Source of the DNA: Desulfovibrio sp. JC010
Lineage (GTDB): Bacteria > Desulfobacterota > Desulfovibrionia > Desulfovibrionales > Desulfovibrionaceae
DNA length: 64,000 nt
Assembly: GCF_010470675.1 (NCBI RefSeq)
Contig: NZ_VOIQ01000002.1
Location: 310,001-374,000 of the forward strand
Reading direction: 5' to 3'
Positions 8,995 to 16,807 of this stretch are shown here, in pieces (position 1 is the first letter of the stretch; the number at the start of each line of letters is the position of its first letter). Below the pieces are notes generated by a model. That model saw only the letters and a program-made list of their open reading frames with translations. It had not been told where the DNA came from and did no database searches. A program made the translations under genes and the position numbers.

Positions 8995-10278
8995 ATGCTG
9001 AAATCAGGGAAAATATTTTTTCTACTTGCGGCCGCTATTATTCTATCCGCAACAGCAGCATACGGAGGGGAATGGCGATTTCCCGGTGAATTCGAAAAAC
9101 AGGAACGGGTCTATCTCGGCTGGCTGAGCAAAGAATATGTGAAAGGATACCGCACGGATGACGTCCTGCTCCAGATAGCTGAAAACCTTGCTCCGCATAC
9201 GGATATCACCATCTGCATTCCCGAAGAGGGCCAGCGCGAACATGTGCTCTCTTTATTAAAAAAGAAAAAACTGGACCTGAGCAAAATCTCATTCCAGACC
9301 ATCCCCTTTACCATGCTCTACTGGCGTGATTTCGGTCCCATTTTCACGGTAAATAAACAGGGGCAAAAAAGCATTGCCGACTTCGGCTTCAACTGCTGGG
9401 GCTACTTTCCGCAGTCGGACACCCAGTCCCGGATAATGGAACGGGTTGACCGGGATATCGCGAAACAACGCAAACTCCCCTACCGCATGACCAGACTGGT
9501 CAGTGAAGGCGGCGACCGGGAATTAAACGGCAAAGGGACCATTCTGGTCACCGAAGCCTGCGAGTTCCAGCGTAACCCGAACCTTTCCCGCGCGGACATT
9601 GAAGCGGAACTGAAAGAGATGCTGGGCGTGACCAACGTCATCTGGCTGAAAAAGGGCACCGTTGACGACGATGCCTACAACGTCAGCACCCTGCCCGGAC
9701 CGGACGGCAAGGGCGTGGCCTATCGCAGTGCCGCAGCCAACAACCACATGGACGAATATTGCCGTTTCATATCCCCGGACACAATCCTGCTGGCTGAAGT
9801 AAGTGAAGAGGAAGCGGCTCACGGTCCGGTTGAAGCGGAAAACCGCCGCCGCATGGAAGAAAATTATAATATTTTGAAAAACGCCGTTGATCAGGACGGA
9901 AAGAAATTCAAGATCATCCGCATCCCCATGCCGGAAACTTTGTACTTCGAAGTTACCCCGCAGGATGAAGCATACTACGGGCTGGTCTCCTTCCCCCGGT
10001 TCTCGGACGGAACAGCCTTCCCTGTGGGACAGTCGGTACAGGTTGTCCCGGCCCAGAGCTACTGCAACTTCCTGATTTCAAACGGTGTGGTTCTGGCCCA
10101 GAAATACTGGCACGAGGGTCTGCCCGAAAAAGTAAAGCAGCGAGACGCCGAAGCCCTTGCGGTGTTGCAAAAGGCTTTCCCGGACCGCAAAGTGGTGACC
10201 ATCAACACCCTTGGGATCAACTTCGGGGGCGGCGGAATCCACTGCTCCACGCAACAGGAACCGTATACAGGCAAGTAG
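8995..10278 (+). CDS. Exported agmatine deiminase / peptidyl-arginine deiminase family protein
   Basis: The family hydrolyses guanidino groups (agmatine to N-carbamoylputrescine plus ammonia, or peptidyl-arginine to citrulline) using a cysteine nucleophile. The catalytic blocks are all present: WRDFGP (110-115), SEGGDRELNG (170-179), NNHMDEYCRF with H251 and D253, and the C-terminal GGGGIHCSTQQEP with nucleophile C417. Residues 1-24 form a signal peptide ending AAYG, which cytoplasmic AguA enzymes lack, so the enzyme should act in the periplasm. A strong GGGAGG RBS precedes the ATG. No agmatine transporter or N-carbamoylputrescine amidase lies nearby, so the substrate is open. Confidence 0.9.
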   Translation: MLKSGKIFFLLAAAIILSATAAYGGEWRFPGEFEKQERVYLGWLSKEYVKGYRTDDVLLQIAENLAPHTDITICIPEEGQREHVLSLLKKKKLDLSKISFQTIPFTMLYWRDFGPIFTVNKQGQKSIADFGFNCWGYFPQSDTQSRIMERVDRDIAKQRKLPYRMTRLVSEGGDRELNGKGTILVTEACEFQRNPNLSRADIEAELKEMLGVTNVIWLKKGTVDDDAYNVSTLPGPDGKGVAYRSAAANNHMDEYCRFISPDTILLAEVSEEEAAHGPVEAENRRRMEENYNILKNAVDQDGKKFKIIRIPMPETLYFEVTPQDEAYYGLVSFPRFSDGTAFPVGQSVQVVPAQSYCNFLISNGVVLAQKYWHEGLPEKVKQRDAEALAVLQKAFPDRKVVTINTLGINFGGGGIHCSTQQEPYTGK

Positions 10279-10389
10279 TATAGATTAATTCAGTCTTATT
10301 TTTGGACAACTATCAGCTTTTAATATTCGACGAATTCTCCTGCCTGAGCTTAATGGTTGAAGCTAAACCATAATCAGGAGGAGAAACAA

Positions 10390-10824
10390 ATGAGTATTAC
10401 CAGAAAAGCAGTTGTGCTGTTTGGAGCCGCAGCAATTTTTGTGTGCCTTGCAGCCAATGCATTTGCCATGAAAGACAGCTACAATTACATGAGCCCGGTT
10501 TCTTTGCAGAAAGCAATTGAAACCAAGGCTGATGTTGCTATCGTGGATATTCAGGTTGCGGATGAGTTCAAATCCCATCATATCAAGGGAGCAATTGAAA
10601 CCTGCGCTTACCCCGTAAAGAGTGATGTGGACACAAAAAAACTCGACGCCTCCCTGAACAGCCTTAAAGGCTCAGATCAGCCCATCGTGGTAATCTGCCC
10701 GCGCGGCAAAGGCGGAGCTGAAAGAACCGTCAACTACTTCGCCAAACAGGGAATCGCTCCCTACCGTTTGTTCATCCTCACCAACGGCCAGGACGGCTGG
10801 CCGTATGCTGTTGAAAAGAATTAG
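10390..10824 (+). CDS. Periplasmic rhodanese-like protein
   Basis: The start is the ATG at 10390, which follows AGGAGGAGAAACAA; an upstream TTG in frame lacks support. Residues 1-26 form a signal peptide ending ANAFA. The mature part is a single rhodanese domain with SPVSLQKAIETKADVAIVDI and active-site Cys103 in the loop CPRGKGGAER. That loop is longer than the usual six-residue CxxxxR sulfurtransferase loop, so substrate size or reaction may differ. The protein probably handles sulfane sulfur in the periplasm. It is monocistronic with its own terminator. Confidence 0.88.
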   Translation: MSITRKAVVLFGAAAIFVCLAANAFAMKDSYNYMSPVSLQKAIETKADVAIVDIQVADEFKSHHIKGAIETCAYPVKSDVDTKKLDASLNSLKGSDQPIVVICPRGKGGAERTVNYFAKQGIAPYRLFILTNGQDGWPYAVEKN

Positions 10825-10852
10825 TTTTAACAACTTATCCAAAAGATAAAAA

Positions 10853-10886
10853 CCTCCCGCTGCCTTAGTTCAGCGGGAGGTTTTTT
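10853..10886 (+). terminator. Terminator of the rhodanese gene
   Basis: A perfect 10-bp stem CCTCCCGCTG / CAGCGGGAGG is followed by six T. Confidence 0.93.
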
Positions 10887-11014
10887 ATTATCCAAAAATG
10901 TCGCCGCAATCGCTCTATCCATACGGTAAGCAACTGCGGCTGTCGGCGGAGTACAGGTGGGGAAGATTCCCCTCTGCCTCCTTACACATAAAGTAAGTAC
11001 TCATTCTAGTTTGA
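10853..11014. repeat. Direct repeat copy 1 (terminator plus about 115 bp)
   Basis: From 10901 this segment repeats the DNA at 11185 with a 284-bp offset, for example ATCGCTCTATCC, GTGGGGAAGATTCCCCTC and TGCCTCCTTACA. Homology continues past the region matching the end of folE2: the copy keeps a TGA plus a few decayed codons (VKLE-stop instead of AKPE-stop). The upstream terminator hairpin is also paralleled in copy 2. The gap between the copies, about 11015-11140, holds no gene that I recognise. Confidence 0.75.
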
Positions 11015-11140
11015 CAAGGACTGCGACTGATATTTTTTGCGAATTTATGCATATTTTCACAATAAAGCACACCGCAAACACTTTTAGTTCATATTTACAG
11101 GAACATACAAACACCGCAATACGCAATAAAAGTAAAAAAA

Positions 11141-11300
11141 CTCCCGTTGTAAATTCCAACGGGAGTTTTCTGTCCTGCAAAGTGTCGCCGCAATCGCTCT
11201 ATCCATGCGGTGAGCAACTGCGGCTGTCTGCGGAGTTCAGGTGGGGAAGATTCCCCTCTGCCTCCTTACAAATAATAGTAAGTACTTATTCCGGCTTGGC
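11141..11300. repeat. Direct repeat copy 2, overlapping the folE2 3' end
   Basis: This copy holds the terminator stem CTCCCGTTG / CAACGGGAG (11141-11165) with TTTTC on the plus side and a long T tract on the minus side. The shared segment from 11185 follows, including the GGGGAAGATTCCCC hairpin, and continues into the last codons of folE2. Confidence 0.75.
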
Positions 11301-12056
11301 AATACTTGCAAAGGCACAATGATTGTGGATTGATTCAAAACTTTCCACATCAACCTTGTACCAAAGTATTTTCGGATGTTTTTCCAAGCCCATAGCAGCA
11401 TTGCGAACCACATCTTCAACAAAAGTAGGATTTGAAAAACTTTTTTCGGTAACGTGTTTTTCGTCCTCACGCTTAAGCAGGGAAAACACTTCGCACGACC
11501 CTGAAGCCTCGGCAATCTCCACCAGATCCTCAATCCAGACGAATCCTTTGGATTTGGTTTTAATATGCACCACCGCCCGCTGGCTGTGGGCACCTTCGTC
11601 ACTGATGGCCTTTGAGCAGGGGCAGACGGTCATGACCGGGACTTTCACTCCGAGAGTGAATTCCAGATTATCACCGACCATTTCGCCTTCCACCGTGCAT
11701 TCATAGCTCATGATGCCTTTACGTCCGCTGACCGGGGATTTCTTTTGCAGACAATACGGAAAGCTGAGTTCCGCATGGGCGCGCTCGGCCTCAAGGCGGC
11801 GCAGGATATCGCTGAGCAGGTTGTAAAAACTCTGGTAATCCAGCTCTTCGGACCAGTCCTCAAGAGCTTCCACAAAGCGACTCATGTGGGTGCCTTTAAA
11901 ATGTGCGGGCAGATCAACGGATAAAGCAACTTTTGCCATGGTGTTCTGGCTGCCGGATTCCCGGTCACGCACCACAAGGGGGAGGGTCAAGTCCCGCACG
12001 CCGACCCTGTCAATAGACATGGCCACTTTCGCGGGACTGTTCTGTACGTCTTCCAT
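11286..12056 (-). CDS. folE2: GTP cyclohydrolase FolE2 (type IB)
   Basis: FolE2 converts GTP to 7,8-dihydroneopterin triphosphate, the first step of folate and queuosine-type pterin synthesis. Residues 145-149 (CPCSK, within [20 protein letters not shown]) carry the metal-binding cysteine of the COG1469 family. The length of 256 residues is normal when the start is placed at the ATG at 12056 (MEDVQNSP). The frame remains open to 12125, but those extra 23 codons come from a dispersed intergenic element and are not family sequence. The 3' end is part of a direct repeat. It lies downstream of nikR on the same strand. Confidence 0.95.
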   Translation of the reverse strand: MEDVQNSPAKVAMSIDRVGVRDLTLPLVVRDRESGSQNTMAKVALSVDLPAHFKGTHMSRFVEALEDWSEELDYQSFYNLLSDILRRLEAERAHAELSFPYCLQKKSPVSGRKGIMSYECTVEGEMVGDNLEFTLGVKVPVMTVCPCSKAISDEGAHSQRAVVHIKTKSKGFVWIEDLVEIAEASGSCEVFSLLKREDEKHVTEKSFSNPTFVEDVVRNAAMGLEKHPKILWYKVDVESFESIHNHCAFASIAKPE

Positions 12057-12064
12057 ATTATAAA

Positions 12065-12150
12065 TGCCTTCGGCGACCCTGCCGGGGGCCTTAAACCCTT
12101 TTGCAAAAGGGTTTAAGAATCCCAAAACCTTTTATTAAGGCTTCGCCGCC
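12065..12150 (+). repeat. Dispersed intergenic element, copy B (antisense to its neighbours)
   Basis: On the plus strand it reads GCCTTCGGCG, GGGGGCC, then a perfect 13-bp palindrome arm (TTAAACCCTTTTG / CAAAAGGGTTTAA), CCCAAAACCTTTTA and GGCTTCGCCGCC. These are the same blocks as in the other copies. It lies between nikR and folE2 in the opposite orientation, ending 9 bp from the folE2 start codon. It is the only copy not placed directly after a stop codon. Confidence 0.75.
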
Positions 12151-12167
12151 ATTTATGTTTTTTACTT

Positions 12168-12587
12168 TTAAACTAATTCTTCACCAGTAGTAGTCAGACC
12201 GAGTTTGCCGTGCTTTACGCCTTTGGTAGAGATGAGGCGGTGGGCCAGCTCCTTGATCTGCTTGCCGTCACCCTTGAGAACCATGACTTCGAGGCAGTTG
12301 TCGTGGTCGAGATGGACATGCAGTGTGGACATGATCAGGTCGTGGCTGTCGTGCTGCAACTCAGTGAGCCGCTGGGAAAGACCGCTATGGTGATGGTCGT
12401 AGACAAGGGAAAGAGTCCCGGCCATCTGGCCTTCAGTCTCATCCCATTCCTTTTCCACCAGCATGTTGCGGATCAGGTCGCGAATCGCTTCCGAACGGGT
12501 CTGGTAGCTTTTCTCGTCACAAAGCTGGTCGAATTTCTCAAGAAGATCGGAATCAAGGGAAACTCCGAAACGTATAGTTTTACCCAT
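12168..12587 (-). CDS. nikR: Nickel-responsive regulator NikR
   Basis: The 139-residue protein has an N-terminal ribbon-helix-helix ([20 protein letters not shown]) and a C-terminal ACT-like metal domain. The square-planar nickel ligands align exactly with E. coli NikR at a +3 offset: H79, H90, H92 and C98. It probably represses nickel uptake when Ni(II) is replete, which fits an organism using NiFe hydrogenases. No nik or cbi transporter lies in this window. It starts 15 bp downstream of the methyltransferase gene and is probably co-transcribed with it. Confidence 0.96.
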   Translation of the reverse strand: MGKTIRFGVSLDSDLLEKFDQLCDEKSYQTRSEAIRDLIRNMLVEKEWDETEGQMAGTLSLVYDHHHSGLSQRLTELQHDSHDLIMSTLHVHLDHDNCLEVMVLKGDGKQIKELAHRLISTKGVKHGKLGLTTTGEELV

Positions 12588-12602
12588 TTCAAACCTCCGG
12601 AA

Positions 12603-13274
12603 TCATATGGATTTGCCGGGAGTTACCTCCCGGATATTAACGGTCATTTCCGCATTGCAGCAGGCTGCTTTCTCGGTCAGGGGCAGTGCTGTTTTCCAGC
12701 CCAGAGCTTCAAGCTTCTCCCAGACCGGAACTGAAACATCGCGTTTCGGCTCGGCCATCCAGATGGTGCCGCCGGGCCTGAGCACCTGCCGGAAAAGCTT
12801 CTCCAGCGGATCAAAAAATCTTTTTTCGTAGAGAATATCCCCGCCCCAGATATAATCAAAGGAATGCGGAGCAAGGGACGGCTCCCGCCAATCCATCTGC
12901 AGCCAGAGCGGCTGGGAAGTATTGTTGGTGCGCGCATTGTCTTTGGCAAAATAAAGTGGCGGAAGTTCATAATCAAAGGCCACTACATTCGCACCCAGCG
13001 ATTGCCCGATAACAGCCGTAAGTCCCAGCCCGCAACCGAGATCAAGACATCTGCGACCACGAATCAAATCTGCATTGCGGTGCAGCCATTCACCGAGCAG
13101 GACACTGGCAGGCCAGAGTTCCGCCCAGTAGGGAAGCCGCTCATCATCGCCGAATTCATCTTCACCTATCTCATCCCAAAGGGTTTCAAGATCGGCTGTG
13201 CGCTCTATTTTCCAGACCCTTCCGGCGGTCTCAACTTCTATTAATTCCCGTTCACCGGAAACATAATCTCTCAA
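12603..13274 (-). CDS. Class I SAM-dependent methyltransferase (family 16-like)
   Basis: This 223-residue protein carries the Rossmann SAM-binding motif CLDLGCGLGLTAVIGQSLG (about 75-93) and a post-I acidic stretch NVVAFDYE. A family 16-type N-terminal block LPYWAELWPASVLLGEWL precedes motif I, as in protein-lysine methyltransferases such as ETFB-KMT/METTL20-like proteins. Motif IV reads FDYIWGGDILY. The substrate is not evident. It is the first gene of a likely two-gene unit with nikR. Confidence 0.85.
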   Translation of the reverse strand: MRDYVSGERELIEVETAGRVWKIERTADLETLWDEIGEDEFGDDERLPYWAELWPASVLLGEWLHRNADLIRGRRCLDLGCGLGLTAVIGQSLGANVVAFDYELPPLYFAKDNARTNNTSQPLWLQMDWREPSLAPHSFDYIWGGDILYEKRFFDPLEKLFRQVLRPGGTIWMAEPKRDVSVPVWEKLEALGWKTALPLTEKAACCNAEMTVNIREVTPGKSI

Positions 13275-13561
13275 TTATTGCACTCCCGTACTCTACTTTC
13301 AGACGGCTTAGAAGGTGCCTTATAAGCTGTCTGAGTATGCTTAATTTCGCCAAAACACAAGAGCGCGTAACACGAATTATTGCCCCGCCAAACAATAAAG
13401 TCATTTGATTTTAATTTATTAACAATTTTACAGAATATTTTTCTGCAAATTAGCCCTTCCGAAGGCTTTTATTTCTTAAGCAGGAATGCTATCAGTTGCG
13501 AGTTATTCACACAGACACGGTCAAAAAACATAAAAATCAGTTTATACAAGAAGGAGGCCCC
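13275..13561. other. Intergenic region upstream of gcvH
   Basis: This 287-bp region separates divergent genes. A short bulged hairpin (AGC-CTT / AAG-GCT) followed by TTTTATTTCTT lies at about 13454-13480 and could be a weak terminator or attenuator. I do not see the conserved core of a glycine riboswitch. An AAGGAGG ribosome-binding site ends the region. Confidence 0.4.
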
Positions 13562-13942
13562 ATGATTCCGCAGGAACTTCTTTACGCCAAATCTCACGAA
13601 TGGCTCAAGGTTGACGGTGAAAACGGAACTATCGGTATCACCCATTTTGCCCAGGAACAGCTCGGCGACCTTACCTTCGTTGAACTGCCGCAGGAAGGCG
13701 ACACTTTCGCAGCAGGCGACGAATTCGGTTCCATCGAATCCGTAAAAGCTGCCAGCGAAATGTACGCTCCGGTTGATTGCGAAGTAGTAGCAGTTAACGA
13801 AGCACTGGAAGACGCACCCGAGAAAGTCAACGAAGATCCCTACGGTGACGGCTGGCTCATGAAGGTGAAAATCACCGGCCCCACTGACGCACTTCTCGAT
13901 GCCGCAGCTTACGAAAAGGTAACTGAAGAAGACGCTCACTAA
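13562..13942 (+). CDS. gcvH: Glycine cleavage system H protein
   Basis: GcvH is the lipoyl shuttle of the glycine cleavage complex, carrying the aminomethyl group from P-protein to T-protein and electrons to L-protein. The lipoylation site is K62 in the block [16 protein letters not shown]. The 126-residue length is typical. The start is the ATG at 13562, which follows AAGGAGGCCCC; an upstream in-frame ATG at 13496 has no RBS. It heads the gcvH-gcvPA-gcvPB-lpd cluster. Confidence 0.97.
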   Translation: MIPQELLYAKSHEWLKVDGENGTIGITHFAQEQLGDLTFVELPQEGDTFAAGDEFGSIESVKAASEMYAPVDCEVVAVNEALEDAPEKVNEDPYGDGWLMKVKITGPTDALLDAAAYEKVTEEDAH

Positions 13943-14030
13943 TTCGGAGCCGCTCTTTAATATATAGTACACAAACATCCCCGCCGACCGCTTAAGTCTG
14001 CGGGGATGTATTTTTATACCGGAGGACAAA

Positions 14031-15362
14031 ATGCCTTACGTACCCCATTCCCCGGAAGAAATCCGGGAAATGCTTGATGTGATCGGCGTGAACTCCGTGG
14101 AAGACCTCTTTGCCGAAATCCCGGCCGAACTGCGCCCCAAAAGCTTTGACCTGCCCAAAGGCAAAAGCGAAATGGCAGTTCTGGAAATGCTGGGTAAAAT
14201 GGCCGCAAAGAACACCACGGACCTGACCAGCTTCCTCGGAGCAGGATTCTACGACCATTTCATTCCCGCAGCGGTGGATGCCCTTTCATCCCGCAGCGAA
14301 TTTTATACCGCCTACACCCCGTACCAGCCCGAATCTTCTCAGGGCACCCTGCAGGCGATCTTCGAATACCAGACCGCCATGGCCCGGCTCATGGATATGG
14401 ATTACGCCAACGCTTCCGTTTACGACGGCGGCTCCGCGCTTTACGAAGCCACCCTCATGGCCGTGCGTAAAACCAGACGCAGGAAGATCATCGTAAGTGA
14501 AGCACTGAACCCCATCTACCGGGTCATGCTGGACTCCTACACCACCAACCTGAACCTTGAACTTGTCACCGTGCCCCACAACCACGGCCGCACCAACGTC
14601 AAGTCCATCACCGCAGCAGTTGACAAAGACACCGCAGCGGTCATCGTTCAGAACCCCAACTTTTTCGGTTCGGTAAACGATTTCACCGAGATGTTCGCCG
14701 CAGTGCACGAGCACAAGGCACTGGCTATCATGTCCACCTACCCGGTCCTGCAGTCCGTGCTGAAGACTCCCGGTCAGATGGGTGCAGACATCGCTGTTGC
14801 CGACGGCCAGTCCATCGGCCAGCCCCTTTCTTTCGGAGGTCCTTACCTAGGTATCATGACCTGCTCCAAAGCCCTTGTCCGCCAGATGCCCGGCCGTATT
14901 GCCGGACGCACCGAGGACGAAGACGGCAAGCCCGGCTATGTTCTGACCATTCAGGCCAGAGAGCAGCATATCCGCCGCCAGAAAGCGACTTCCAACATCT
15001 GCTCCAACCAGGCCCTCTGCGCCCTGCGCACCCTGATCCATCTCTGCCTGCTGGGCGAAGAAGGTTTGCGCCGCACCGCAACCCTTTCCGTAGAACGCGC
15101 CCATTACGCCGCGCAGCGTCTCACCGCAATTGACGGCGTGGAAATGTTCACCAAGGGACCCTACGGCAACGAATTCGCTGTAACCCTTCCGGTTAACGCC
15201 TTTGAAGTGATCGACAAGCTCACCGAACGCGGCATCATCCCCGGCTTTCCTGTGGGACGTTACTACGATGGATTCGAAAACGTACTGCTGGTGGCCTGCA
15301 CCGAAAAGACCACTGAAGAACAGATCGGCATCTTCGCCGAAATTCTGCGGGGGGCAATCTAA
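14031..15362 (+). CDS. gcvPA: Glycine dehydrogenase (decarboxylating) subunit 1
   Basis: This 443-residue protein is the N-terminal half of the split P-protein, which with GcvPB decarboxylates glycine on pyridoxal phosphate. Typical blocks are TTDLTSFLGAGFYDHFIPAAVD, the aromatic AYTPYQPESSQGTLQAIFEYQT and YDGGSALYEA. A GGAGGACAAA RBS precedes the ATG, and the stop codon overlaps the gcvPB start (TAATGA), so subunit production is coupled. Confidence 0.97.
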   Translation: MPYVPHSPEEIREMLDVIGVNSVEDLFAEIPAELRPKSFDLPKGKSEMAVLEMLGKMAAKNTTDLTSFLGAGFYDHFIPAAVDALSSRSEFYTAYTPYQPESSQGTLQAIFEYQTAMARLMDMDYANASVYDGGSALYEATLMAVRKTRRRKIIVSEALNPIYRVMLDSYTTNLNLELVTVPHNHGRTNVKSITAAVDKDTAAVIVQNPNFFGSVNDFTEMFAAVHEHKALAIMSTYPVLQSVLKTPGQMGADIAVADGQSIGQPLSFGGPYLGIMTCSKALVRQMPGRIAGRTEDEDGKPGYVLTIQAREQHIRRQKATSNICSNQALCALRTLIHLCLLGEEGLRRTATLSVERAHYAAQRLTAIDGVEMFTKGPYGNEFAVTLPVNAFEVIDKLTERGIIPGFPVGRYYDGFENVLLVACTEKTTEEQIGIFAEILRGAI

Positions 15363-16807
15363 TGAAAACAGTATTTGAAAAATCCGTTCCCGGTCGCGAA
15401 GGCTGCTGGCCTGACGAACCGAAATCCAAAATCGAGGACCTCATTCCTGCTGAACTTCTGCGTGAAAAAGCGGGCATGCCCTCCCTTTCCGAGCTGGACG
15501 TGGTCCGCCACTTCACCCGGCTTTCCCAGAAAAACTTCGGTGTGGATTCCAATTTCTATCCCCTTGGTTCCTGCACCATGAAATACAACCCCAAGTTCAC
15601 TGAAGCTGTGGCTGCCATGCCCGGATTCGCCAAGCTGCACCCGGTCATTCCCCAGCTCAAGGGCGCAGGCCATCATTGTCAGGGCGCACTTGAGGTAATC
15701 CACGAAACCGAATCCCTGCTCAGCGAACTGACCGGTATGGCCGCATTCACCATGCATCCCATGGCCGGTGCCCACGGCGAACTGACCGGGGTAATGCTCA
15801 TGGCCGCCTACCACCGCGACAAGGGCAACAAAAAGACCAAGATCATCTGCCCGGACTCCGCACACGGCACCAACCCCGCATCCGCAGCTGTTGCCGGATA
15901 CGATGTTGTTTCCGTTGAGTCCACCGACGGTATCATCACCCCTGAAGCTCTTGCCGAGGTTCTGGATGATGAAGTAGCCGGCGTAATGATGACCTGCCCC
16001 AACACTCTGGGACTTTTCGAGACCCACCTGCAGGAACTCGTGAAAATGATCCACGAGAAAGACGCCCTGCTCTACTACGACGGCGCGAACATGAACGCCA
16101 TCATGGGTAAGCTGCGCGTAGGAGATGCCGGATTCGACATCGTGCACCTCAACCTGCACAAGACCCTCGGCACCCCGCACGGCGGCGGCGGTCCCGGCTC
16201 CGGTCCTGTAGGCGTCAGTGAAAGACTGGTGCCCTTCCTGCCCGTTTCCCGCGTGGAAAAGCTGGAAGACGGCCAGTACTACCTTTCCTATGACGAGCCC
16301 AAGTCCATCGGCTACGTTGCTCCCTTCTACGGCAACTTCGGCGTGTACCTGAAGGCTTACGCCTACATGCTCCGCCTTGGCCGCGAAGGTCTGACCCGCG
16401 CCACCGAAGGTGCGGTTCTCAGTGCCAACTACATGCGCAAGCGTCTCGAAAACCATTTCGAGATTCCCTACAACCGCATCTGCATGCACGAATTTGTTGC
16501 ATCCGCAGTTGAACAGGCCAAGAACGGTGTACGCGCCCTTGATGTTGCAAAAGCACTGCTCGACAAGGGCCACCACGCCCCGACCATCTACTTCCCGCTC
16601 ATCGTGAAGGAATGTTTGATGATCGAGCCTACCGAGACTGAAAACAAAGAAACCATCGACCGCTTCATCGACGATCTTATCGAGATCGCGGAAATGGCGG
16701 AAAAGAACCCCGAAGCGTTGCAGGCTGCCCCGCTTACCACCTCTGTAAAGAGACTGGACGAGACCAAAGCCGCACGCTCCATGGTGATTACTGATGACAT
16801 CAAATAG
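15362..16807 (+). CDS. gcvPB: Glycine dehydrogenase (decarboxylating) subunit 2
   Basis: The C-terminal half of the split P-protein (481 residues) carries the PLP lysine K267 in the motif HLNLHKTLGTPHGGGGPGSGP. SCTMKYNPK and DSAHGTNPASAA are further family blocks. It overlaps gcvPA at its start by one base and lpd at its end by 14 bases, which indicates a tightly coupled operon. Confidence 0.97.
   Translation: MKTVFEKSVPGREGCWPDEPKSKIEDLIPAELLREKAGMPSLSELDVVRHFTRLSQKNFGVDSNFYPLGSCTMKYNPKFTEAVAAMPGFAKLHPVIPQLKGAGHHCQGALEVIHETESLLSELTGMAAFTMHPMAGAHGELTGVMLMAAYHRDKGNKKTKIICPDSAHGTNPASAAVAGYDVVSVESTDGIITPEALAEVLDDEVAGVMMTCPNTLGLFETHLQELVKMIHEKDALLYYDGANMNAIMGKLRVGDAGFDIVHLNLHKTLGTPHGGGGPGSGPVGVSERLVPFLPVSRVEKLEDGQYYLSYDEPKSIGYVAPFYGNFGVYLKAYAYMLRLGREGLTRATEGAVLSANYMRKRLENHFEIPYNRICMHEFVASAVEQAKNGVRALDVAKALLDKGHHAPTIYFPLIVKECLMIEPTETENKETIDRFIDDLIEIAEMAEKNPEALQAAPLTTSVKRLDETKAARSMVITDDIK

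Noticed and set aside
12057-12125. Upstream extension of FolE2
   Set aside because: The extra 23 codons lie in a dispersed repeat element, while the family N-terminus begins at the ATG 12056.
13275-13561. Glycine riboswitch before gcvH
   Set aside because: The conserved tandem aptamer core is not visible; only a weak bulged hairpin is present.
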